From the NCBI GenBank assembly GCA_035270125.1, contig DATFIM010000074.1, positions 1 through 33,481 of the forward strand: 33,481 nucleotides of DNA. The letters are read 5' to 3'. The notes below the pieces were generated by a model, which had not been told where the DNA came from, did no database searches, and saw only the letters and a program-made list of their open reading frames with translations. The position numbers and the translations under genes are program-made. Below are positions 7,753 through 15,884 of the stretch, in pieces (position 1 is the first letter of the stretch; each line of letters starts with the position of its first letter). Source of the stretch: Halanaerobiales bacterium. Its GTDB lineage: Bacteria; Bacillota; Halanaerobiia; Halanaerobiales; DATFIM01.

Positions 7753-8606
7753 TTAAAGATATGTTGAAATTATTTATATCAAATAAAAAAGCTTTAACTG
7801 GAGTTATTATTCTCATATTTTTTCTAACGATAGCTATTTTTGCTCCGATCATTGCCCCTTATGGACCAAAACAAAGTAGAGATGAATCAGGTAAATTTGA
7901 ACTTAGAGCTGAACCATCTCTTAAACATCCACTTGGGACAAGCCATGCTGGTTATGACCTCTTTTCAAGATTGATTTATGGAACGCGACTTTCTTTAGGA
8001 GTAGGTATCTCAACCGGTATAATAACAACTTTTATTGCTTTAACTTTAGGACTTTTCAGTGGTTATTATGGTGGAGTGATTGATGAAATAATCTCATTTA
8101 TTAATAATATATTTTTAGTAATACCAAGTCTACCCCTGGTTATAGTTGTTGCTTCTTATATTACAATTAAGGGTGTATTACCAATAATTTTAGTTCTATC
8201 CTTAACAGGCTGGGCCTGGGGAACACGAGTGATAAGGTCACAGGTTTTATCGGTTCGAGAAAGAGAATTTGTTAAAGTAGCTGAAGTTTTAGGTGAAAAA
8301 CCTTTAATTATTGTTTTCAGAGAAATATTTCCTAATATAATTTCTCTAGTTATGGCTACTTTTTTTACTTCTACTATAGCAGCAGTTATTGGAGAAGCTA
8401 CTTTAGAGTTTATTGGTCTTGGCAACCTTTCTACAGTAACCTGGGGAACAATGCTTTATTGGGCCCAAAACAATGCAGCCCTTCTTTATAATGCCTGGTG
8501 GTGGTTTTTACCTCCTGGATTATTTATTGGTTTACTGGGTACTTCTTTTGCTCTAATGAATTTTGCTATTGATGAAATATCTAATCCTAAAATAAGGAAG
8601 AGGTAG
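7749..8606 (+). CDS. ABC importer permease, DppC/OppC type
   Basis: A 285-residue second permease. The N-terminal segment KKALTGVIILIFFLTIAIFAP is the usual OppC_N helix, followed by HPLGTSHAGYDLFSRLIYGTR, the typical HxLGTDxxGRD-like signature with GYD in place of GRD. The EAA loop reads REREFVKVAEVLGEKPLIIVFREIFPN. Later helices include the family motif LEFIGLG. It is coupled to the upstream permease by a 4-base overlap and lies six bases from the first ATPase gene, so the unit is a normal B-C-D-F importer order. Confidence 0.94.
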   Translation: MIKDMLKLFISNKKALTGVIILIFFLTIAIFAPIIAPYGPKQSRDESGKFELRAEPSLKHPLGTSHAGYDLFSRLIYGTRLSLGVGISTGIITTFIALTLGLFSGYYGGVIDEIISFINNIFLVIPSLPLVIVVASYITIKGVLPIILVLSLTGWAWGTRVIRSQVLSVREREFVKVAEVLGEKPLIIVFREIFPNIISLVMATFFTSTIAAVIGEATLEFIGLGNLSTVTWGTMLYWAQNNAALLYNAWWWFLPPGLFIGLLGTSFALMNFAIDEISNPKIRKR

Positions 8607-8612
8607 ATATAG

Positions 8613-9593
8613 ATGTCTGATACAATACTGGAGATAGATCATTTAACAGCAGGTTATGAAACAAAAATGGGAGATGTGCTTGCTGTAAATGATGTTTCAT
8701 TTGATTTAAAGAAAGGTGAACTTATAGGAATTGCAGGAGAATCAGGTTGTGGTAAATCTACTCTTGCCTATTCAATAATGAATTTGCTAGAAGATAATGG
8801 GAAAATATACTCTGGAGAAATTAGATTTTCAGGAAAAAACATGGTTGACTTATCTGATAAGCAAATCAAAAATTTTAGATGGAAAAACATGTCTATGGTT
8901 TTTCAATCAGCAATGAATGCTTTAAATCCAGTTATGAAAATTAGTGAACAATTAATAGATGCTCTAAAAGCCCATGAGAAAAAAATATCTGATAAAGAAG
9001 CAAGAAAAAGGGCAAAGGAAATGCTCAAACTTGTAGATATACAAATTGATCGATTGGATGCTTATCCCCATCAACTTTCTGGTGGAATGAAACAAAGAGT
9101 TATGATAGCTATGGCCATGATTTTAAATCCTGATTTGATGATTATGGATGAGCCTACTACTGCTTTAGATGTTGTAGTTCAAAGAAATATAATAGAAAAA
9201 GTAGAGGAATTAAGACATGAATTTAATTTTTCAATAATATTTATTACCCATGATCTTTCCTTATTGGTTGAAATTTCGGATAAATTGGCAATTATGTATG
9301 CAGGTAAAATTTTAGAAATAGGGCCGGCAGATAGAATTTATCTTAATCCCTTACAACCCTATACTGAAGGATTAATGAATTCTTTTCCACCTCTGACTGG
9401 AGAATTAGAGGAAATGAGTGGAATAGCTGGGAAACCACCTGATTTATTAAATCCTCCTCAGGGATGCCCTTTTTATCCTCGATGTGATAAAAGAATGGAT
9501 ATTTGCCAGAAAACAATGCCTGAATTTAAAGAAATTGAAGAAAATCATAAAGTAAGATGTCACCTCTATACAGGAGGTAATAATAATGAGTGA
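8613..9593 (+). CDS. ABC importer ATP-binding protein, DppD/OppD type
   Basis: A 326-residue ATPase. Walker A is GESGCGKST (about 42-50), the signature is LSGGMKQR, Walker B is LMIMDEPTTALD and the switch histidine lies in FITHDLSL. The C-terminal oligopeptide domain carries CPFYPRC and another pair of cysteines near the end, a pattern known from this family in which some members bind an Fe-S cluster. Its 3' end overlaps the next ATPase gene by eight bases. With the permeases 6766-8606 and the partner ATPase it completes one importer. No other ATPase pair exists for the second binding-protein/permease set at 11559-14936. Confidence 0.95.
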   Translation: MSDTILEIDHLTAGYETKMGDVLAVNDVSFDLKKGELIGIAGESGCGKSTLAYSIMNLLEDNGKIYSGEIRFSGKNMVDLSDKQIKNFRWKNMSMVFQSAMNALNPVMKISEQLIDALKAHEKKISDKEARKRAKEMLKLVDIQIDRLDAYPHQLSGGMKQRVMIAMAMILNPDLMIMDEPTTALDVVVQRNIIEKVEELRHEFNFSIIFITHDLSLLVEISDKLAIMYAGKILEIGPADRIYLNPLQPYTEGLMNSFPPLTGELEEMSGIAGKPPDLLNPPQGCPFYPRCDKRMDICQKTMPEFKEIEENHKVRCHLYTGGNNNE

Positions 9594-10554
9594 AAAAATA
9601 TTAGAACTTGATAATGTATCAATGCATTTTCCAGTAAAAAAATTTGGAAGCAAAGAAGAATATGTACATGCTATGGATGATATTTCTTTTTCACTTTACA
9701 GAGGAGAAATACTTTCAATAGTAGGTGAATCTGGTAGTGGTAAAACTACTACTGCTAATGTTGTAGCCAAACTGCATCAACCTACTTCTGGGAATATATA
9801 TTATAATGACAAAAATATTTATGGAAAAGAAGTCCGAAAAAATAATTTAGCCTATAGAAAAAAAGTGCAGATGATCTTTCAGGATCCATTTGGAGCACTT
9901 AATCCTACTCATACCATCCGAGCTATTTTAGAGAGACCATTTTTGATTCATGGATTGGCAGATAGAAATAATGTAGAAGAAAAAATCAAAGATGTTTTAG
10001 TTCAGGTTGGTCTGGAACCTGCTGAACAATTTATAGACAAATTTCCTCATGAATTATCAGGAGGTCAACTGCAAAGAATAAATATTGCCAGAGCAATATC
10101 AGTTGATCCTGAATTGCTTTTAGCTGATGAACCTACTTCAATGCTTGATGTTTCTATTAGAATAATAATTATGAATATGATCAAAAAGTTTAGAGATGAA
10201 GAGAATATATCCTATCTTTATATTACTCATAACCTGGCAGGTGCTCGATATATTGCGGACAGAATAGGAGTTATGTACGCTGGAATGTTAATGGAATTAG
10301 GTCCGGCAGAGGATGTAATTAAAAAAGCCTATCATCCCTATACACAATTATTAAGATCGGCAGCACCACAACCTGAAAAAGGTTTTAGAGATGGCAAATT
10401 AACTACTCAGGGAGATATACCAAGTTTAGTAAATCCTCCTTCAGGCTGCCGTTTTCATCCTAGATGCCCTGAGGCAAAACCTGAATGTTCAAAAGCAATA
10501 CCGGAAATGAAAAAAATTGAAGATAATCATTATGTAAGATGTATTTTATATTAA
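9586..10554 (+). CDS. ABC importer ATP-binding protein, DppF/OppF type
   Basis: A 322-residue partner ATPase. Walker A GESGSGKTT is at about 47-55. It also has the Q-loop in MIFQDPFGALNPTHT, signature LSGGQLQR, Walker B LLLADEPTSMLDVS and switch histidine YITHNLAG. The C-terminal domain has CRFHPRCPEAKPEC, the usual cysteine-rich end of oligopeptide ATPases. It begins inside the end of the preceding ATPase gene, consistent with coupled synthesis of a heterodimer. The next gene is the RpiR-type regulator 50 bases on. It may also serve the second permease pair, which lacks its own ATPases; that is inference. Confidence 0.95.
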   Translation: MSEKILELDNVSMHFPVKKFGSKEEYVHAMDDISFSLYRGEILSIVGESGSGKTTTANVVAKLHQPTSGNIYYNDKNIYGKEVRKNNLAYRKKVQMIFQDPFGALNPTHTIRAILERPFLIHGLADRNNVEEKIKDVLVQVGLEPAEQFIDKFPHELSGGQLQRINIARAISVDPELLLADEPTSMLDVSIRIIIMNMIKKFRDEENISYLYITHNLAGARYIADRIGVMYAGMLMELGPAEDVIKKAYHPYTQLLRSAAPQPEKGFRDGKLTTQGDIPSLVNPPSGCRFHPRCPEAKPECSKAIPEMKKIEDNHYVRCILY

Positions 10555-10604
10555 TATTTTTAAATAGCAAAAATTAATTATTAATATTAAGGGAAGTGAG
10601 TATA

Positions 10605-11474
10605 GTGAGTAAAAATGCAAAAAATTTACCTCACGGTATTTTAAGAATAAATAGTTATATGGAACAATTAAAACCTGCAGAAAAAAAGGTGGCAAAATAT
10701 ATATTAAATAATCGTGAAGAAGTAATTCATCTATCAATTACTAAACTGGCCAGAGAAGCAGGAGTAAGTGAAGCTACTGTCGTTAAATTTTGTCAGCATA
10801 TTGGTTATTCTGGATATCAGGAATTAAAGATTATGTTAGCTCAGGCAGAAAAAAAAGGGAAGCAGGATCGTATCTATGGTGAGATAGAAGCAGAAGATAA
10901 TGTAGAAGAAATAATAAATAAAATTTTTCAAATATATGATCAATCCTTGCATAACACAAAAAAACTTTTTGATAATAATAATATTAAAGAGGCAATAAAG
11001 ACTGTAATAGATTCAAAAAGAATATACTTTTTTGGATTTGGAGCTTCAGGGATAGTTGCCAGAGACAGTGAATTGAAGTTTAAAAGAATTAATTATGTGG
11101 CTGAAGCTCTTTTAGATAATCATAAACAGAAAACTATAGCTTCTTTACTTACAGAAGATGATTTAGTAGTAGCTATTTCAGATTCAGGACGTACTAAAGA
11201 GTTGATGGAATCATTAGAGATAGCTAAAAATGCTGGAGCTAAAATAATTGCAATAACTTCTAATATGGATTCTCCAGTAACGAAAGTTTCTGATATAATT
11301 TTACTTACTTCTTCAAAAGAAACCCCATTTAGAGGAAGTGCTTTAGCTTCAAGGATGGCTCAACTGGCAGTCATTGATGTATTGTTTTTAGGAGTTGCCA
11401 GTTCTGAATATGATAAGACAATAGAAGCTTTAAGCAAGACAAGAGTAGTAATGCAGGATAGTCGATTAAAATAA
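10605..11474 (+). CDS. RpiR/MurR-family transcriptional regulator (HTH_6 + SIS)
   Basis: About 289 residues. The N-terminal HTH_6 domain (about 1-80) includes LTKPAEKKVAKYIL-like packing and the helix-turn-helix around LAREAGVSEATVVKFCQHIGYSGYQ. The C-terminal SIS domain (about 120-260) has IYFFGFGASGIVARD and VVAISDSGRTKELME, a phosphosugar-binding pocket. In Escherichia coli MurR of this family senses MurNAc-6-phosphate. The neighbouring murQ makes such a ligand the best guess here, so it is the probable controller of the salvage genes. GTG 10605 is chosen over GTG 10596 because GGGAAGTGAG (10591-10600) is the SD and covers the earlier codon. Ligand and operator are not demonstrated. Confidence 0.88.
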   Translation: MSKNAKNLPHGILRINSYMEQLKPAEKKVAKYILNNREEVIHLSITKLAREAGVSEATVVKFCQHIGYSGYQELKIMLAQAEKKGKQDRIYGEIEAEDNVEEIINKIFQIYDQSLHNTKKLFDNNNIKEAIKTVIDSKRIYFFGFGASGIVARDSELKFKRINYVAEALLDNHKQKTIASLLTEDDLVVAISDSGRTKELMESLEIAKNAGAKIIAITSNMDSPVTKVSDIILLTSSKETPFRGSALASRMAQLAVIDVLFLGVASSEYDKTIEALSKTRVVMQDSRLK

Positions 11475-11558
11475 TAATCTTTTAATTTCAGAAAGGGGGG
11501 TATAAATAATATTAATATTTTCTTTTAATAATAAGATACTAAAAAAGGAGTGGAGAAA

Positions 11559-13076
11559 ATGAGAAACAATTTAGTTAAAATAGTTGCAGTTTTATTATTA
11601 CTAGTTTTTAGTTTTGGTTTTGTTGAGGCACAGGCAGAAGATGTTCTAAAAGTAGCAAAGGACCAGTCAGCAGTTGGGTTTGATCCTCACCTTGTTCCGG
11701 CAGCTTCTTCCATTCAGGTTTATCAACATATTTATAATGGCCTTGTTGATATGGATGCAGAAGGTAATATTGTGCCTGAACTGGCAAAGAATTGGAGAAT
11801 GATAGATGAAAAAACTTATGAATTTGATTTGCATGAAGGAGTAAAATTTCATAATGGTCGGGAAATGACCTCAGAGGATGTAAAATACAGTTTTGAAAGA
11901 ATTCTTAATCCTGATACTTCTTCAATAGCTCAATCATATTTTACAATGGTTAAAGAAATAAAAACTCCTGATAAGTATACAGTAGTTTTTGAACTTGAAA
12001 AGCCGTTTGCAGGATTTTTAACAAATGTTGCTCATGTCTGGGCTGCAGTTGTTCCTAAAGAAGTTGTAGAAGAAAATGGAGATTTAAAACAGGCTGCCTG
12101 TGGTACAGGACCTTTTAAGTTGGAAGATTGGTCTCCAGATGAACATTCAATATTAGTCAAAAATGAAGATTATTTTGAAGAAGGCCTGCCCAAAGTAGAT
12201 AAAATAGAATTTTTGGTTATGAAAGATGAATCAGCCAGGATTGCTGCTTTAAGATCAGGTCAGGTACATTTGAGTAGTATTACTCCTGATGGTGCTGAAA
12301 TTTTAAAAAATCAAAAAAACATCAATGTTATAAATTATCCCAGTTTAAACTATACTTATGCTGGATTCAACACTACTAAGGCACCTTTTGATGATCCAAA
12401 AGTTAGACTTGCTTTAAGTTATGCAATTGATAGAGAAGAAATTGCCGAGATTGTATATAATGGAAATGCTTCTGTAACAGGCCCTGTGCCTCCTCCTCAG
12501 AAAAAATGGGCACTTCCTGTAGATAGTTATCCTTCCTATGGTGGAAGTCAAATTGAAAAAGCAAAAGAATTATTAAAAGAAGCTGGATATGAAGATGGAC
12601 TTGAATTTACAATAAAAACATCAAGTACTTATGATTATATGGTAGATACTGCTTTAGCTATTCAAAATCAACTTAAAAAAGCAGGAATTTCTACTAAAAT
12701 TGAATTAGTTGAATGGGGAACATATATAGATGCCTGGGTAAATACTGATCATCAATTTTTAGTTGGACTTAATGGATCAGGTGTTACTCCAGATAGAGCT
12801 CTTCATTTCTTTTTCCATACAGAAGGAACAGCTAATGTTTGGGGCTTTAGTAATGCTGAATTCGATAAATTAGTAGAAGAAGCAAGAGTTACAGCAGATT
12901 ATATGGATAGATCAGAGCTATATAAAAAGGCACAGAGCATGCTTGTAAATGAATTAGCTCCTAATCTTTTCTTAAATGCTCCTTATCAATTCTATGCTGT
13001 AAATCAAGATGTTGAAGGTTTTAATCCAACAGCACTTACTGGAGAATCTGTACTAAAACATGTAAATCTCAAATAA
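11559..13076 (+). CDS. ABC transporter substrate-binding protein, family 5 (second set)
   Basis: About 505 residues with a Sec signal peptide (MRNNLVK, then a Val/Leu/Phe core, probable cleavage after VEA or AQA) and no lipobox cysteine. The mature part starts EDVLKVAKDQSAVGFDPH, which is closer to classical peptide-binding DppA/OppA proteins than the first binding protein is. Other family marks are YEFDLHEGVKFHNGREMTSEDVKYSFERIL and GTGPFKLEDW. The in-frame GTG 11550 overlaps the SD AAAGGAGTGG, so ATG 11559 is preferred. It directly follows the MurR-like gene and precedes two permeases and murQ. Binding of muropeptides or wall peptides is the contextual guess. Confidence 0.92.
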   Translation: MRNNLVKIVAVLLLLVFSFGFVEAQAEDVLKVAKDQSAVGFDPHLVPAASSIQVYQHIYNGLVDMDAEGNIVPELAKNWRMIDEKTYEFDLHEGVKFHNGREMTSEDVKYSFERILNPDTSSIAQSYFTMVKEIKTPDKYTVVFELEKPFAGFLTNVAHVWAAVVPKEVVEENGDLKQAACGTGPFKLEDWSPDEHSILVKNEDYFEEGLPKVDKIEFLVMKDESARIAALRSGQVHLSSITPDGAEILKNQKNINVINYPSLNYTYAGFNTTKAPFDDPKVRLALSYAIDREEIAEIVYNGNASVTGPVPPPQKKWALPVDSYPSYGGSQIEKAKELLKEAGYEDGLEFTIKTSSTYDYMVDTALAIQNQLKKAGISTKIELVEWGTYIDAWVNTDHQFLVGLNGSGVTPDRALHFFFHTEGTANVWGFSNAEFDKLVEEARVTADYMDRSELYKKAQSMLVNELAPNLFLNAPYQFYAVNQDVEGFNPTALTGESVLKHVNLK

Positions 13077-13089
13077 TTATTTGAATAAT

Positions 13090-13125
13090 AAAATAAGGCC
13101 TGTGAATTCACAGGCCTTATTTTTT
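13090..13125 (+). terminator. Perfect palindromic intrinsic terminator inside the second importer operon
   Basis: A 34-base perfect palindrome (13090-13123) centred on GAATTC. Its arms contain AAGGCCTGTG and the run ends in TATTTTTT. It lies 13 bases after the binding-protein stop and just before the SD of the first permease. This looks like a real terminator or attenuator that separates high expression of the binding protein from lower expression of the permeases. Confidence 0.88.
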
Positions 13126-13139
13126 AAGGATGTGATTTG

Positions 13140-14084
13140 ATGAGAAGTTATTTAATAAGAAGATTATTATCTTTAGTTCCCTTAATTATTGGTGTTTCTT
13201 TAATTGTATTTTTAGCTATTAATTTTATTCCTGGTAATCCAATTAGAATAATGCTGGGGATAGAAGCAACTGCTGAAATGGAAGCAGAATTAAAGGCTGA
13301 ATATGGTCTGGATCAACCCTTAATAATAAGGTATACTAAGTGGTTTGGAAATTTTGTTCAGGGTGATTTTGGAAATTCAATTGTAACTGGAAGTCCTGTT
13401 AATATCGAAATAGCAAATAGATTTGGGGTAACTCTTCAATTAGCATTATTGAGTGTTATGCTATCACTTGTAATTGCTATCCCGGTAGGTATAATCTCAG
13501 CAACCAAGCATAATACTATCGTTGATTTTGTAGTTAGAATTGGGGTATTAAGTGGTATCTCTTTACCAAGTTTTGCTTTAGGTATTTTACTTATACTTTT
13601 TATGTCTAAGATATTTGGTTGGTTACCACCATTTGGATTTGTAAATTTGTGGGATAATTTTTTCTTAGCTGTTCAAATATTAATATTGCCTGTAATATCT
13701 CTGGGAGTTAGATTAGCAGCATCAGTAAGCAGGATGACCAGGTCTTCTATGCTTGAAGTATTAAGAAAAGATTATATTAGGACAGCCAGAGCCAAAGGCC
13801 TAAAAGAAATAGTAGTAACTTATAAACACGCTCTGCAAAATGCCCTTATTCCTATTTTGACTTTAGTAGGTCTCCAGATAGGGTATTTGTTTGGAGGAGC
13901 AGTTGTTATTGAACAAATTTTTTCTTTACCTGGCCTGGGTCGTTATCTGCTAACTGGAATATATAAAAGAGATTATCCAGTAGTTATGGCAGCAGTTTTA
14001 ATAATAGCTATCTCTTTTGCAATAGTTAACACCATAGTAGATATATTTTATGCCTTTGTTGACCCGAGGATAAAGTATGATTAA
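13140..14084 (+). CDS. ABC importer permease, DppB/OppB type (second set)
   Basis: About 314 residues. It opens YLIRRLLSLVPLIIGVSLIVF followed by NFIPGNPIRIMLG, the standard DppB/OppB N terminus. The EAA loop is RKDYIRTARAKGLKEIVVTYKHALQNALIP, and the late motif is IEQIFSLPGLGRYLL with the end FVDPRIKYD. ATG 13140 is used; TTG 13137 immediately before it is in frame and cannot be excluded. AAGGATGTGA is the SD and follows directly on the terminator. It pairs with the next permease, 12 bases downstream. Confidence 0.94.
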   Translation: MRSYLIRRLLSLVPLIIGVSLIVFLAINFIPGNPIRIMLGIEATAEMEAELKAEYGLDQPLIIRYTKWFGNFVQGDFGNSIVTGSPVNIEIANRFGVTLQLALLSVMLSLVIAIPVGIISATKHNTIVDFVVRIGVLSGISLPSFALGILLILFMSKIFGWLPPFGFVNLWDNFFLAVQILILPVISLGVRLAASVSRMTRSSMLEVLRKDYIRTARAKGLKEIVVTYKHALQNALIPILTLVGLQIGYLFGGAVVIEQIFSLPGLGRYLLTGIYKRDYPVVMAAVLIIAISFAIVNTIVDIFYAFVDPRIKYD

Positions 14085-14096
14085 GGAGGCATTATA

Positions 14097-14936
14097 ATGA
14101 ATGACCATAAAAAAGAATTAATAAGAAAATTTTCTAAAAACAAACTAGGAATGATAGGGGCTTTTTTAGTAGGGGTAGTTATTTTATTAGCAATTTTTGC
14201 TCCCTTTATTAGTCCTTATAGTCCTGAAGAAATGGATTTAATAAATAAAAGAGAAGGACCTCAAAAATCTCATTTATTTGGGACAGATAAATTTGGCAGA
14301 GATATTTTTAGTAGAATTATTTTTGGTTCAAGGGTTTCATTAACTGTGGGGATGATTTCAGTAGGAATTGGAGTCTTTTTTGGTATTTTCTTAGGTTTAT
14401 ATGCAGGATATACTGGTAATATAATCGATAATGTTATTATGTGGTTTATGGATATTTTAATGTCTTTTCCCTCCATTCTTTTAGCTCTGGTAGTTGTAAC
14501 AGTATTGGGGAGCAGCTTAACAAATACTATGATTGCAATTGGGATCACCTATATACCAATTTTCACTAGAATAATAAGAGGTTCGGTAATGGAAATCAAG
14601 GATCAGGAATTTGTTGAAGCTGCCCGGGCAACTGGATTAAAAGATGCCTTTATTCTCTTCAAACATATTTTGCCAAATGTAATGGCTCCAATTATAGTTC
14701 AGGCTACTTTAGCTTTATCAGGAGCTATATTGACAGAAGCTACACTTAGTTTTTTAGGCCTTGGAGTTCAACCCCCAATGCCATCCTGGGGTTCAATGTT
14801 GAGTAATGCCAGAAGTTATATGGAACTTGCTCCCTGGACAGTAATTTTTCCTTCATTAGCAATTATGTTTAGTGTCTTAGGTTTCAATATATTAGGTGAT
14901 GGCTTGAGAGATGTACTTGATCCTAAATTAAATTAA
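14097..14936 (+). CDS. ABC importer permease, DppC/OppC type (second set)
   Basis: A 279-residue permease. It has the OppC_N start (KNKLGMIGAFLVGVVILLAIF), the signature HLFGTDKFGRDIFSRIIFGSR, the EAA loop KDQEFVEAARATGLKDAFILFKHILPNVMAP and the end FNILGDGLRDVLDPKLN, all normal for DppC-type subunits. The start has AAGGAGG at good spacing. The next gene is murQ, 36 bases on, with no ATPase gene between. The only matching ATPases in the window are those at 8613-10554, so this permease pair may share them. Confidence 0.95.
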   Translation: MNDHKKELIRKFSKNKLGMIGAFLVGVVILLAIFAPFISPYSPEEMDLINKREGPQKSHLFGTDKFGRDIFSRIIFGSRVSLTVGMISVGIGVFFGIFLGLYAGYTGNIIDNVIMWFMDILMSFPSILLALVVVTVLGSSLTNTMIAIGITYIPIFTRIIRGSVMEIKDQEFVEAARATGLKDAFILFKHILPNVMAPIIVQATLALSGAILTEATLSFLGLGVQPPMPSWGSMLSNARSYMELAPWTVIFPSLAIMFSVLGFNILGDGLRDVLDPKLN

Positions 14937-14972
14937 TAAGTTTAAAATTTGATTATTGTGGAGGTTGAGAAT

Positions 14973-15869
14973 ATGTCACAAAATACTAAAAAAAGAATAA
15001 CTGAAAAAAGAAATCCAAGTAGTACAAAGATTGATCAAATGCGAACAAATGAAATACTTAAGTTAATTAATAAAGAAGATCAAAAAGTTGCCAAAGCAGT
15101 AAAAAAAGAAATTCCAAATATAGAAAAAATAGTAGAAATCATTACAGAAAAGATGAAAAAAGGTGGAAGATTATTTTATGTAGGAGCTGGCACAAGTGGA
15201 AGACTGGGGGTTTTAGATGCAGTTGAATGTGAGCCTACTTTTAGTATTAGTCCGGAAAAAGTAGTGGGAATTTTAGCCGGTGGTAAAGATGCAATGTTTA
15301 AAGCTCAAGAAAATATTGAAGATAACGAAAACTTAGGAAGCCAGAAGATTGCAGATTATAATATTCAAAAAAAAGATACAGTGGTCGGTATAGCAGCAAG
15401 TGGGAAGACTCCTTTTGTGTTAGGGGCTATTAAGGAAGCCAATCAAAGAAAGGCATTTACAGTTGCTTTAAGCTGTACAAAAGATTCTTTTTTAGAGGAG
15501 TTAAGTGAGCTGGCAATTATTCCAATAGTAGGACCGGAAGTAGTGACAGGTTCTACCAGAATGAAAGCCGGTACTGCTCAAAAAATGGTTTTAAATATGT
15601 TATCAACTACTGTTATGATTAAATTAGGAAAAGTTTATTCAAATTTGATGGTTGACCTTAATGCGACAAATGAAAAGTTAAGAGTAAGGGCCAGGGATAT
15701 TTTTACTTTAATTACTGATGGTGATAAGGAAATAGCAGGAAAATATTTAAAAGAAACAGATTATAATTTAAAAGAGGCAATAGTAATGTATGAAAAAAAA
15801 GTTGACTTAAAAGAAGCAAAAGAATTACTTAAAGTAAATGAAGGAATTTTAAGGAATGTTATAAATTAG
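14973..15869 (+). CDS. murQ: N-acetylmuramic acid 6-phosphate etherase
   Basis: Cleaves the lactyl ether of MurNAc-6-phosphate to GlcNAc-6-phosphate and D-lactate in the cytoplasm. The 298-residue length is normal. The SIS-type phosphosugar site reads GAGTSGRLGVLDAVECEPTF (about 71-90), in which E85 aligns with the catalytic glutamate of the Escherichia coli enzyme. Further marks are GIAASGKTPFVLGA and GPEVVTGSTRMKAGTAQKMVLN. The frame is open back to TTG 14949, but GGAGGTTGAG at 14960-14969 is the SD and gives ATG 14973. Its substrate would come from AnmK (anhydro-MurNAc) encoded downstream. The following step, NagA deacetylation, has no gene in this window. Confidence 0.96.
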   Translation: MSQNTKKRITEKRNPSSTKIDQMRTNEILKLINKEDQKVAKAVKKEIPNIEKIVEIITEKMKKGGRLFYVGAGTSGRLGVLDAVECEPTFSISPEKVVGILAGGKDAMFKAQENIEDNENLGSQKIADYNIQKKDTVVGIAASGKTPFVLGAIKEANQRKAFTVALSCTKDSFLEELSELAIIPIVGPEVVTGSTRMKAGTAQKMVLNMLSTTVMIKLGKVYSNLMVDLNATNEKLRVRARDIFTLITDGDKEIAGKYLKETDYNLKEAIVMYEKKVDLKEAKELLKVNEGILRNVIN

Positions 15870-15884
15870 GAAGGTGATTTTTCG

